NCBI GenBank assembly: GCA_016880225.1
Contig: JAEHDT010000218.1
Coordinates: forward strand, 1-21,882
Length of the DNA: 21,882 nucleotides
Direction of reading: 5' to 3'
From: Gemmatimonadota bacterium
GTDB taxonomy: Bacteria > Gemmatimonadota > Gemmatimonadetes > Gemmatimonadales > GWC2-71-9
The position numbers were made by a program, and so were the translations under genes. This document shows, piece after piece, positions 1 through 5,844 of the stretch. The notes under the pieces were generated by a model. The model made no database searches and was not told where the DNA came from. It saw only the letters and a program-made list of their open reading frames with translations. Numbering within the stretch: position 1 is the stretch's first letter; each line of letters starts with the position of its first letter.

Positions 1-2
1 AC

Positions 3-827
3 GGCCAGTACATTCTGGATCTCGCCGTGGATCTTGCCGATGACGGGTCTCGGCGTCTTGGCCGGCACAAACACGCCCCACCACTGCCTCGCCTCGAAAC
101 CCGGGATGCCGGCCTCCGCCACTGTCGGCAGCTCGGGCACGAACGGCGAGCGCCGGGGCGTAGTCACGGCGAGCGCGCGCAGTCGGCCCGCCTTGACCTG
201 CGGCAGCACCGACGGCAGGCTGCCGACGAGCATTTGCACGTGGCCCCCTACCGTGTCGGTGACCGCGGGCGCGATGCTCTTGTAGGGCACGTGCACGATC
301 CTGATCCTGGCGCTGGAGGCCAGCACCTCGGTCACGAAATGGAGGATGCTGCCGTTGCCCGAGGAACCGTAATTCAGGTCTCCCGGCTTGGCGCGGGCCA
401 GAGCGATCAGCTCCTTGAGCGATTTCACCGGCAGCGACGGGTGTACCGTGATAAGGAACGGCCCGTCGCCGACCATGGTGATGCCAGCGAGATCGTTCAA
501 CGGGTCGAACGGTAGCTTGGGCTGGGTAGCCGCGCTCGTCGTGTAAGTGACGGTCGGCAGCAGCATCGTGTGGCCGTCGGCGGGCGCCTTGGCCACGGCA
601 TCGGCGCCGATCATCTGGCCGGCGCCGGCGCGGTTATCCACGATCACCGGCTGCCCCCACCGCTCGTGCAGCTTGCCCCCGATGAGCCGGGCGAGAATGT
701 CGGGCGAGCCGCCGGCCAGGGCGGGGACAACAATACGTATCGGCCGGCTCGGGTATTCCTGCGCGGTGGCGGCAGGCGGCAGTATGGCGGCGAACACGGA
801 TACGCAGGCCAGCACTGGGACACGCAT
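3..827 (-). CDS. Tripartite tricarboxylate transporter substrate-binding protein (Bug/TctC family), C-terminus cut by window edge
   Basis: Reading the minus strand from ATG at 827 gives 275 open codons running off the left edge. The protein begins with a signal peptide (about residues 1-22, ending ATA-QEYP), directly followed by the family hallmark YPSRPIRIVVP. Later come GGSPDILARLIG, VIVDNRAGAG, PYKS and LPTVAEAGIPGFEA, all typical of Bug receptors. These are periplasmic proteins that bind small carboxylates or related solutes for TctAB-type permeases, though many are orphans, and no permease is visible here. The family is usually about 320 residues, so about 50 C-terminal residues are missing. 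A GGAG ribosome site (834-837) lies 6 nt before the start. It lies downstream of the truncated dehydrogenase on the same strand. Bug receptors are greatly expanded in Betaproteobacteria, unlike the rest of this window. The family call is firm; the ligand is unknown. Confidence 0.9.
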   Translation of the reverse strand, partial: MRVPVLACVSVFAAILPPAATAQEYPSRPIRIVVPALAGGSPDILARLIGGKLHERWGQPVIVDNRAGAGQMIGADAVAKAPADGHTMLLPTVTYTTSAATQPKLPFDPLNDLAGITMVGDGPFLITVHPSLPVKSLKELIALARAKPGDLNYGSSGNGSILHFVTEVLASSARIRIVHVPYKSIAPAVTDTVGGHVQMLVGSLPSVLPQVKAGRLRALAVTTPRRSPFVPELPTVAEAGIPGFEARQWWGVFVPAKTPRPVIGKIHGEIQNVLA

Positions 828-988
828 GATTGGCTCCACGGCAAGAACGAATTTGGAACTTATTTCTCAAAACGCAAGATATTGATTCAGACACGATACT
901 AACTCAATCGTGCGGGCAGCCCGTCGGCCCGGCAATATTTAGGCTCGTAGCGGAAGTAGCGAACGGCCACCCCGGGACAATTACTGCA
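828..988. other. Intergenic stretch between the dehydrogenase fragment and the Bug receptor
   Basis: This 161-nt stretch is clearly more A/T-rich than its surroundings, especially 845-905. No ORF with recognisable content was found. It probably carries the promoter of the minus-strand receptor gene, but I cannot name a specific box. Confidence 0.4.
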
Positions 989-1393
989 TCACAACCTTAC
1001 GCGCTTCACGAACCGCGCCGGCAGCAGCGCCCCGTCTCTGGGCCCCATGCCTTCCTTCGCCGCTTCCTCGAAGCATTCGAGGGCGCTTTGCGAGACCGGA
1101 AGATCGATGCCGAGCGTCTTCCCTTCCGCAATCATGACGCGCAAGTCCTTGCAGATCAGGTCCACGTCGAAGGTGGCCGGTCCGCTGTCCTGCCCTCTCA
1201 ACCCCGCAGCAACCGCGGGACCGCGCGCTTTCAGCACGTTGGGCCCGCCCGAAGTTTCTGAAAATATGCTGATGAGCCGGTCCGGATCGAGTTTCAACGG
1301 CGCGCACAGCGCCAGCGCCTCGCCAAACGCCTGCCAGTACACCATCAGCGGCAGGTTGATCGCCAGCTTCATGCGCGCGCCGGCGCCGACCGG
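989..1393 (-). pseudogene. 3-hydroxyisobutyrate dehydrogenase-family NAD(P)-dependent oxidoreductase, C-terminal half only
   Basis: The frame read leftwards from about 1393 gives PVGAGARMKLAINLPLMV, the start of the all-helical C-terminal domain (NAD-binding domain 11 type) of beta-hydroxyacid dehydrogenases. It contains the catalytic-lysine region (K in GARMKLAINL) and runs to a TGA at 989-991, about 135 codons. The N-terminal Rossmann domain, with its GLGxMGxxMA motif, should lie upstream on the minus strand. It is absent in all three minus frames between 1394 and 1700. That DNA instead encodes an unrelated plus-strand gene that starts at 1411 and is translationally linked to the next operon. 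The fragment cannot bind cofactor, so it should be inactive. An ATG at 1372 could start a shorter ORF. Whether this is a genomic truncation or an assembly join cannot be decided from the sequence. Confidence 0.75.
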
Positions 1394-1410
1394 GACGCAG
1401 CGCCGCGCAG

Positions 1411-1698
1411 ATGGAGGACAATGCCGCGGCCGCGGACCGGCCGCTCCCTCCCGATGCCATCGGGGCGATCGACGCCGCCGTGCGCGAGGCGTTCCCCCCG
1501 GCTCGCGCCACCGAGGGGGCGCGCCGTGCCGCGCCCGCCTGGGGGGCCCGGGAGCGCCACATCGTGGAACGTCTCGACGGCTCGAGGAGCTATGAAACGA
1601 TCGCGGCGGAGTGGACCGACCGCGGCGAACAGCCCATGGTGGCGGCGCAGGTGAAGGTGTTCTGTGACCAACTCGCGGAGCAGGGGTTAGTAGAATAA
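1411..1698 (+). CDS. Small winged-helix / PqqD-like protein preceding the MNIO gene
   Basis: 95 residues. The first 45 are Ala/Pro/Arg-rich with no recognised fold. Residues 46-95 (GARERHIVERLDGSRSYETI, then a linker, then VKVFCDQLAEQGLVE) follow the pattern of the helical half of PqqD-like or RiPP-recognition proteins: a LDG-x-RS/T turn, a helix, then a helix ending in GLV. A winged-helix DNA-binding protein would look similar. The beta strands that normally precede this part in PqqD are not evident. Its stop overlaps the next start by one base (TAATG, 1696-1700), so it is very probably co-translated with the DUF692 gene. No ribosome site is visible before 1411, and the dehydrogenase break lies about 15 nt upstream, so the true N-terminus or promoter may be missing. 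The leader-binding role is inference. Confidence 0.6.
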   Translation: MEDNAAAADRPLPPDAIGAIDAAVREAFPPARATEGARRAAPAWGARERHIVERLDGSRSYETIAAEWTDRGEQPMVAAQVKVFCDQLAEQGLVE

Positions 1699-2492
1699 TG
1701 CGGCGTGCGGACTTGATGATCGGCGCGTTTTACAACCCCCACCTGGGAGCCGAGCTCGCCCGGGCCGAGGGGATCGATCATCTCGCCATGGCGGATCCGC
1801 CGGCGGCTGCCGACCCATACTGGCCGGCGATCCGGGGGCGCTACACGCTGCTGCTCCACGACTATCTGGGCCAGCTCTCGGAGCCGCTCGACGAGCGGTC
1901 GATCGAGCGCGCCCGGGCGCTCGCCGAGCTGTATCGGTCGCCCTGGGTCGCCGAGCACTTTCAGTGTCTCCACACCGAGGACGGCCGCTACAACCTGAAT
2001 TACGTGTTCCCGCCGCTCTACACCGAGGAGTTTCTCGAGCGTTTCGTCCGCAACGCGAGCATCCTCAAGGCACGGCTCGACCAGCCGCTCGTGATGGAGA
2101 ACATCCCCGGCTTCTTCGACGTGAAGGCGAGCCAGATGGCGGAGCCGGTATGGCTGCGCCGGTTCTTCGAGGCGACCGGCGTCGGCTTCCTGCTCGACCT
2201 GCCCCACGTGTGGCTGCAGGCGCACTACCACGGCGTCGAGCCGGAGCAGTGGCTCGCCGAGTTTCCGCTCGAGCACGTGGTCGAGCTGCACGTCGCGGGG
2301 GTGGCGGACGATCCCGATCTCCGGGGCCCGTGGATCGCGCCGGCTGAGCCCTCGGACGATATGCTCGAGTTCGCGGCGCACGCGGTGAGCCGTTGCCCAC
2401 GGATCAAAGCGGTCACATTCGACGCCTTCTCGCCGTCGCTCACGGCCGACGTACTGTTCCGGAGCGTGGAGCGGATGCGGGGTGCGCTGTGA
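1698..2492 (+). CDS. DUF692/MNIO-type (multinuclear non-heme iron) TIM-barrel enzyme
   Basis: 264 residues with no signal peptide, so cytoplasmic. The order of motifs matches DUF692 proteins (MbnB/TglH relatives): LLLHDYL (H54), WVAEHFQC (E86-H87), PLYTEEFLERF (108-116), PLVMENIPGF (E134-N135), FLLDLPHVWLQAHYHG (D167, H170, H176, H178) and VVELHVAG (E196, H198). These His/Glu/Asp positions are where the family coordinates two or three iron ions. Known members oxidise cysteine or other residues in ribosomal peptides, using a partner protein that holds the leader. The C-terminal acidic ligand motif is less clear (DAFSP near D242). It starts inside the stop of the winged-helix gene (TAATG) and ends in a GTGA overlap with the LssY_C gene. 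The candidate partner is two genes downstream (3697-4479). No precursor peptide was found nearby. The fold is likely; the substrate is unknown. Confidence 0.8.
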   Translation: MRRADLMIGAFYNPHLGAELARAEGIDHLAMADPPAAADPYWPAIRGRYTLLLHDYLGQLSEPLDERSIERARALAELYRSPWVAEHFQCLHTEDGRYNLNYVFPPLYTEEFLERFVRNASILKARLDQPLVMENIPGFFDVKASQMAEPVWLRRFFEATGVGFLLDLPHVWLQAHYHGVEPEQWLAEFPLEHVVELHVAGVADDPDLRGPWIAPAEPSDDMLEFAAHAVSRCPRIKAVTFDAFSPSLTADVLFRSVERMRGAL

Positions 2493-3700
2493 GGGCGGTC
2501 GCGTTCGCGCTGCTCGCCCTCGTGCCGGCGGACGTGGTGATCCCCGCTGGCACCCACGTGCCGATCCGGTTCGTGCAGCGGGTCACGAGCGGCCGGGATA
2601 CGGTCGGCACGGCCGTGCTGGTGCAGACGATGGGCGCGCTCGTGAGCGACTCCTGCGTGGTCGTCCCCCCCTACCTCCGAGCGAAGGGGCATGTCGTCGT
2701 GTCGAAGGGAGGCGGCCGGTTCGGGCGGCACGGCAAGCTCGGATTGCGGTTCGATTCGCTCGAGGTGCGACGCGGACGTTGGGTGGCGATCGCGGGGCTG
2801 TTGGACACGCTCGAATACACCAAGCCCGTCTTCCTCACCGACTCGGGGCTGGTGACGAGCGGAAAGACATCGGTCGTGGGGGTCGGCAAGAAGCTTGTGC
2901 CGGCCGGAGTCGCCGCCGCTGCTGACATCGCCGCGGTTCCTGTAGCCTTACTGGGCGGTTATTCGCTGATGCACCGCGGCCCGCCCGTACGGATCCTCGC
3001 CGGGGAGATCGGGGACCTGCGCCTCACCGAGCCCCTCACGGTGCCCAACATGAACCGGTGCGAGCCCGTGGCGGCGCAGGGCGAGCTGGTCGACCCCCCC
3101 GCACTGCCGAAATTCCTGCCGCGCTCCGAGAACCGCACCGGAACGGTGCTCGGCGACCCGTTCAACGTGCTGCTGCTCGGCACCGAGGCGGCGATCGACA
3201 GCGCGTTCCGCAGCGTCGGCTGGATCCCGGCGCAAAAGCGTTCAATCGGGACGGTCACGAGAGAAATCACGGCGGCGATCGCGAGCCGGCCGGCCATGAA
3301 TGCCCCGGTGAGCACGCAGTACTTCGAGGGAAGGCCGCAGGACCTGGCATACGAGCTGCCGGGCCCGAACGTGCGCATCCGTCATCACATCCGCATCTGG
3401 CTGCTCGACACGCTCGCCCAGGTTTGGGTCGGCGCCGCCAACAAGGACGTGGGCGTGATCTTCAAACCGTGGGAGCCGCAGGCCACGCACCGCATCGAGG
3501 CGCACATCGACCACGAGCGAGACTTGATCGTCCACGACCTTGAGGCAAGCGGGTGCGCCGACCTGATGGATTATCTCACCCTGCCGGGCGCCATCACGGC
3601 GGCGCGCAACGTATCGGGGCAGAAGGTCATTTCCGACGGCCGCACCGCCGTGGTGCGGCTGCGGTCGTGCGCCGCGCCGGCCGCTCTCGCGGCGCCGTGA
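2489..3700 (+). CDS. Secreted protein with C-terminal LssY_C-like domain
   Basis: I chose GTG 2489 because it gives a GTGA overlap with the DUF692 stop and starts directly at a signal-peptide-like segment (MRAVAFALLALVPADVV). A start at 2393 would overlap the enzyme by 100 nt. The protein has 403 residues. Residues 18-30 (VIPAGTHVPIRF) and 40-110 resemble secreted beta-rich domains of the 'IPAGT' kind. A hydrophobic stretch lies near 140-162. Residues 222-355 match the LssY C-terminal domain: DPFNVLLLGT, STQYFEGRPQDLAYE, RIRHHIRIWLLD, VWVGAANKDVG and THRIEAHIDHERD. LssY_C usually follows PAP2 phosphatase or membrane modules; its biochemical role is not established. The last 50 residues end in an Ala-rich tail with a lone cysteine (RLRSCAAP). 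Its place between an MNIO enzyme and its likely partner is unusual. Confidence 0.75.
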   Translation: MRAVAFALLALVPADVVIPAGTHVPIRFVQRVTSGRDTVGTAVLVQTMGALVSDSCVVVPPYLRAKGHVVVSKGGGRFGRHGKLGLRFDSLEVRRGRWVAIAGLLDTLEYTKPVFLTDSGLVTSGKTSVVGVGKKLVPAGVAAAADIAAVPVALLGGYSLMHRGPPVRILAGEIGDLRLTEPLTVPNMNRCEPVAAQGELVDPPALPKFLPRSENRTGTVLGDPFNVLLLGTEAAIDSAFRSVGWIPAQKRSIGTVTREITAAIASRPAMNAPVSTQYFEGRPQDLAYELPGPNVRIRHHIRIWLLDTLAQVWVGAANKDVGVIFKPWEPQATHRIEAHIDHERDLIVHDLEASGCADLMDYLTLPGAITAARNVSGQKVISDGRTAVVRLRSCAAPAALAAP

Positions 3701-4479
3701 CCGCTGTGCCGGGCGACCGTGCCCTGCAGGACGACGTGATCCGCGCTCTCGCCGACGCGCCGTACCGCGCGTCGCCCGAATGGCGGAGCCGGGCGCTCGC
3801 CGATCCCGACCGCGTGGAGCGCTACGCGCGGTTTCTGGCCCGTCACTTCTACTTCGAGCGGATCGTTCACTTCTTCAAGTACTCGCGTGCCCTCGCCCGG
3901 GTGACGGGCCGGCGGCCGGAGGCCGTCCTGACCACGTCCGCGTTTGACGCGCTGCTCCCCGCCCTCGTCCTCGGTAGCCGGGAGACGGCGGTCGCCGTCG
4001 CCGATCTCGTGGTGCGCCACGTCGCCGCGACGGGCGCCGCGATTCCATTCCTCTCCGATCTGCTGCGCTACGAGGAAGCGATGATGGTGGTCGAGGCGGG
4101 GCCGCGGGTGTGGCGGGATGCCACGCCCGTGGGGGTGGCGGACAGCCGGGCGCCGTCCCGTCCCGAGACGGTCGCGGGCACGGTCCTGTTGGAGCTCGCG
4201 TTCGACCTCCCCGCCGTTCTCCCCAGGCTGCTCGAGCCGTGGACCGATGTGCCCCCCGCGCCGAAGCGGCCGACCAGACTGCTCGTCGCCCGCTCGCCGC
4301 ACGGACGCGTGGCCGTGGCGACGAGCGACGCGGGCGTGGCCGCCGTGGTGCAGCTCGCGGACGGCAAGCGCACGCTCGAGGAGCTCGCCCAGGGCGCGCG
4401 GCTCGAAGTCGGGACGCTCCAGCAGACGCTCCAGAGTCTCGTGAACCTGGGCGCCGTGCGGTTCTCCACGGGCAGCTGA
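3697..4479 (+). CDS. Putative MNIO partner protein (DUF2063/TglI-like helical domain plus PqqD-like winged helix)
   Basis: Start GTG 3697 overlaps the LssY_C stop (GTGA); 260 residues, cytoplasmic. Residues 8-140 are helical. DPDRVERYARFLARHFYFER (37-56), FDALLPALVLG and IPFLSDLLRYEEAMMVVEAG (117-136) resemble the N-terminal domain of DUF2063-type proteins that accompany DUF692 enzymes. Residues 194-257 (RLLVARSPHGRVAVATSD, then LADGKRTLEELAQGA, then LQSLVNLGAVRF) look like a complete PqqD-like fold: two strands, helix, wing. Such domains bind leader peptides in other RiPP systems (RRE). Partner identity rests on motif pattern and on synteny with the MNIO gene at 1698. No database alignment was possible, and a free-standing regulator cannot be excluded. 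One base separates it from the next gene. Confidence 0.6.
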   Translation: MTAVPGDRALQDDVIRALADAPYRASPEWRSRALADPDRVERYARFLARHFYFERIVHFFKYSRALARVTGRRPEAVLTTSAFDALLPALVLGSRETAVAVADLVVRHVAATGAAIPFLSDLLRYEEAMMVVEAGPRVWRDATPVGVADSRAPSRPETVAGTVLLELAFDLPAVLPRLLEPWTDVPPAPKRPTRLLVARSPHGRVAVATSDAGVAAVVQLADGKRTLEELAQGARLEVGTLQQTLQSLVNLGAVRFSTGS

Positions 4480-4480
4480 C

Positions 4481-4843
4481 GTGGACGTGCAGATCTTCGG
4501 CATCCGGAAGAGCGCCGCCACCCGCGCCGCGCTGCGGTTCTTCGCCGAGCGCGGCATCAAGACGCATTTCGTGGACCTGACCGAGCGCGCCGCCTCGCTC
4601 GGCGAGCTGCGGCGTTTCGCGCAGAAGTTCGGGGTGCTGGCCTTGATCGACCGGGACGCGAAGCGGTTCGGCGAGCTGGGCCTCAAATCGGCGCTCTTGT
4701 CCGAGGAGCGGTGGCTCGAGAAGCTGAGCCTCGAGCCGCTGCTGCTGCGGCTGCCCCTGGTCCGCCATCAGCAGCAGCTGACGGTCGGCGCGGCCGAGGC
4801 GACGTGGCGGGGCTGGGTCGCCGAGACCCGGGCGTCTGGGTAG
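4481..4843 (+). CDS. ArsC/Spx-family thioredoxin-fold protein lacking the catalytic cysteine
   Basis: GTG 4481 lies one base after the previous stop; 120 residues. The layout is that of ArsC/Spx/YffB proteins: an opening strand MDVQIFGIRKS, a helix, a second strand THFVDLTE (28-35), GELRRFAQKFG (41-51), then EPLLLRLPLVR (85-95), where the family has its conserved Arg-Pro loop. In active arsenate reductases and Spx the first loop carries Cys (for example CSTC). Here residues 8-15 read IRKSAATR, and the whole protein has no cysteine. Classical thiol reductase activity is therefore not possible. A binding or regulatory role is more likely, as for redox-dead homologues. Cotranscription with the MNIO-like operon upstream is likely. 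Stop TAG 4841-4843 sits in an inverted repeat with the next leader. Confidence 0.7.
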   Translation: MDVQIFGIRKSAATRAALRFFAERGIKTHFVDLTERAASLGELRRFAQKFGVLALIDRDAKRFGELGLKSALLSEERWLEKLSLEPLLLRLPLVRHQQQLTVGAAEATWRGWVAETRASG

Positions 4844-4869
4844 TTTGACGAACCGTCATTTCCAACTAC
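4840..4869 (+). promoter_or_regulatory. Inverted-repeat hairpin overlapping a stop codon and abutting the next ribosome site
   Basis: GTAGTT (4840-4845) pairs with AACTAC (4864-4869), and inside it TGACG (4846-4850) pairs with CGTCA (4854-4858) around an AAC loop, leaving a 5-nt bulge TTTCC. The right arm ends immediately before GGAG (4870-4873), the ribosome site of the GTG at 4880. The structure could modulate translation, or partly terminate or process the operon mRNA. The pairing is visible; the function is inference. Confidence 0.4.
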
Positions 4870-4879
4870 GGAGTCCCCC

Positions 4880-5323
4880 GTGACCACCAAGTACGAAAGC
4901 GCCGATCTGTTGCTCAAGCTGTACGACCTGCGCCGCGAGCCGGTGCTGCGGAAGGCGCGCGCCTGGTTCCGCGAGCAATTCGCCCCCACGAGCGCGTCGG
5001 AGATCCTCGCGGTCTACCGCGGCAAGGCCAGCGCGCCGTATCGCATGGTGACGACCTACTGGAGCATGGCCGCGGCGTTCGTGCTCCACGGCGCGATCGA
5101 CGAGCAGATGTTCGCCGACACGAACGGCGAGCACCTCATGGTGTACGCGAAGCTGCAGCCGTTCCTCGCCGAGCTGCGCACCCTGCTGAACAACCCCGGC
5201 TACCTCGACAAGCTGGAGCAGGTGATCCTGCGCATGCCCGACGCGCAAACTCGGCTCGCGCGATTCCGCCGTCCCGCGCCGCCCGCCAAGCCGACGCCGA
5301 AGCGCCCGCGGAGGGCGGCGTGA
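4880..5323 (+). CDS. Conserved protein of unknown function (helical, basic C-terminal tail)
   Basis: GTG 4880 is preceded by CGGAG with a 6-nt spacer; 147 residues. I recognise the pattern from unannotated acidobacterial and gemmatimonadal proteins but no named family: YESADLLLKLYDLRREPVLR at the start, then FREQF, then SAPYRMVTTYWSMAAAFVLHGAID (about 53-76), then FLAELRTLLNNPGYLDKLEQ (about 95-114). It has no signal peptide. The stretch around 60-72 is only mildly hydrophobic, so the protein is probably soluble. The last 20 residues are Pro/Lys/Arg-rich (PAPPAKPTPKRPRRAA), a tail that may bind nucleic acid or be disordered. The 36-nt gap to the previous gene contains the hairpin above. The stop overlaps the DinB start (GTGA). 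No function can be assigned. Confidence 0.7.
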   Translation: MTTKYESADLLLKLYDLRREPVLRKARAWFREQFAPTSASEILAVYRGKASAPYRMVTTYWSMAAAFVLHGAIDEQMFADTNGEHLMVYAKLQPFLAELRTLLNNPGYLDKLEQVILRMPDAQTRLARFRRPAPPAKPTPKRPRRAA

Positions 5324-5844
5324 CCGCCGCCGTCACCCGCCCCGACGCCTCCGAGTACGCGCCTTATTACGGCGCGTACGTCGGCAAGGTACCCGAGGGT
5401 GACCTCCTCCATATCCTCGAACATCAGCACCGCGACACGCAAGCGCTGCTGAGCGGACTCTCGGAGGCCAAAGCGTTGCACCGGTACGCGCCGGGCAAGT
5501 GGAGCGTCAAGGAGGTGGTTGGACACCTGACGGACGCCGAGCGGGTGTTCGGCTATCGCGCGCTGCGCTTCGCCCGGGGCGACGCGAAGCCGCTCCAGTG
5601 ATTCGACGAGAACGCCTGGGTGCCGGCTGGCAAGTTCGACGCCCGGCCGCTCGCGGACCTCGCCGCCGAGTTCGCCGCCGTACGGCGGGCGACGATCGCC
5701 TTGTTCAAGAGCCTCGACGCCGCCGCGCTCGAGCGCCGCGGGGTCGCGAGCGACAACGCGGTCAGCGTGCGCGCGCTCGCCTACATCATCGCCGGCCACG
5801 AGCGCCACCACGTGAGCATCCTGCACGAGCGCTACGGCGTATGA
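5320..5844 (+). pseudogene. DinB-family protein interrupted by an in-frame TGA
   Basis: GTG 5320 follows GGAGGG (5310-5315) and overlaps the preceding stop. Codons 1-93 give a DinB four-helix-bundle start: LEHQHRDTQALLSGLSE, then APGKWSVKEVVGHLTDAERV with the first metal-site His. Codon 94 (5599-5601) is TGA. The same frame then continues FDENAWVPAGKFDARPL to AYIIAGHERHHVSILHERYG, which carries the second His pair (HxxxH type), and ends at 5844. Members usually read PLPGFDENAWVP here, so GGA to TGA, one base, explains the break. As read, the gene gives a 93-residue fragment, with a possible GTG restart at 5620 for a 74-residue remainder. Neither half alone has the full metal site (His from helices 2 and 4). 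A sequencing error is an equally simple explanation. DinB-like proteins are often thiol-S-transferases or metal-dependent stress enzymes. Confidence 0.85.

Noticed and set aside
2393..2488. Upstream ATG extension of the LssY_C gene
   Set aside because: Would overlap the DUF692 gene by 100 nt and hide the signal peptide; GTG 2489 fits the overlap pattern of the operon.
3571..4686. Minus-strand 371-codon frame opposite the partner-protein and ArsC-like genes
   Set aside because: Spans two real plus-strand genes and is low-complexity Arg/Gly/His; typical high-GC artefact.
4481..4843. Arsenate reductase for arsenic resistance
   Set aside because: No cysteine in the protein and no ars genes nearby.
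1411..4843. Known methanobactin, 3-thiaglutamate or bufferin cluster
   Set aside because: No precursor peptide, DoxX or dedicated transporter in the run, and the LssY_C neighbour does not belong to those clusters.
5599..5601. TGA read as glycine (alternative code) in the DinB gene
   Set aside because: Many other genes here (for example those ending at 2492, 3700, 4479, 6890, 10723, 15693) stop at TGA, so the standard code applies.
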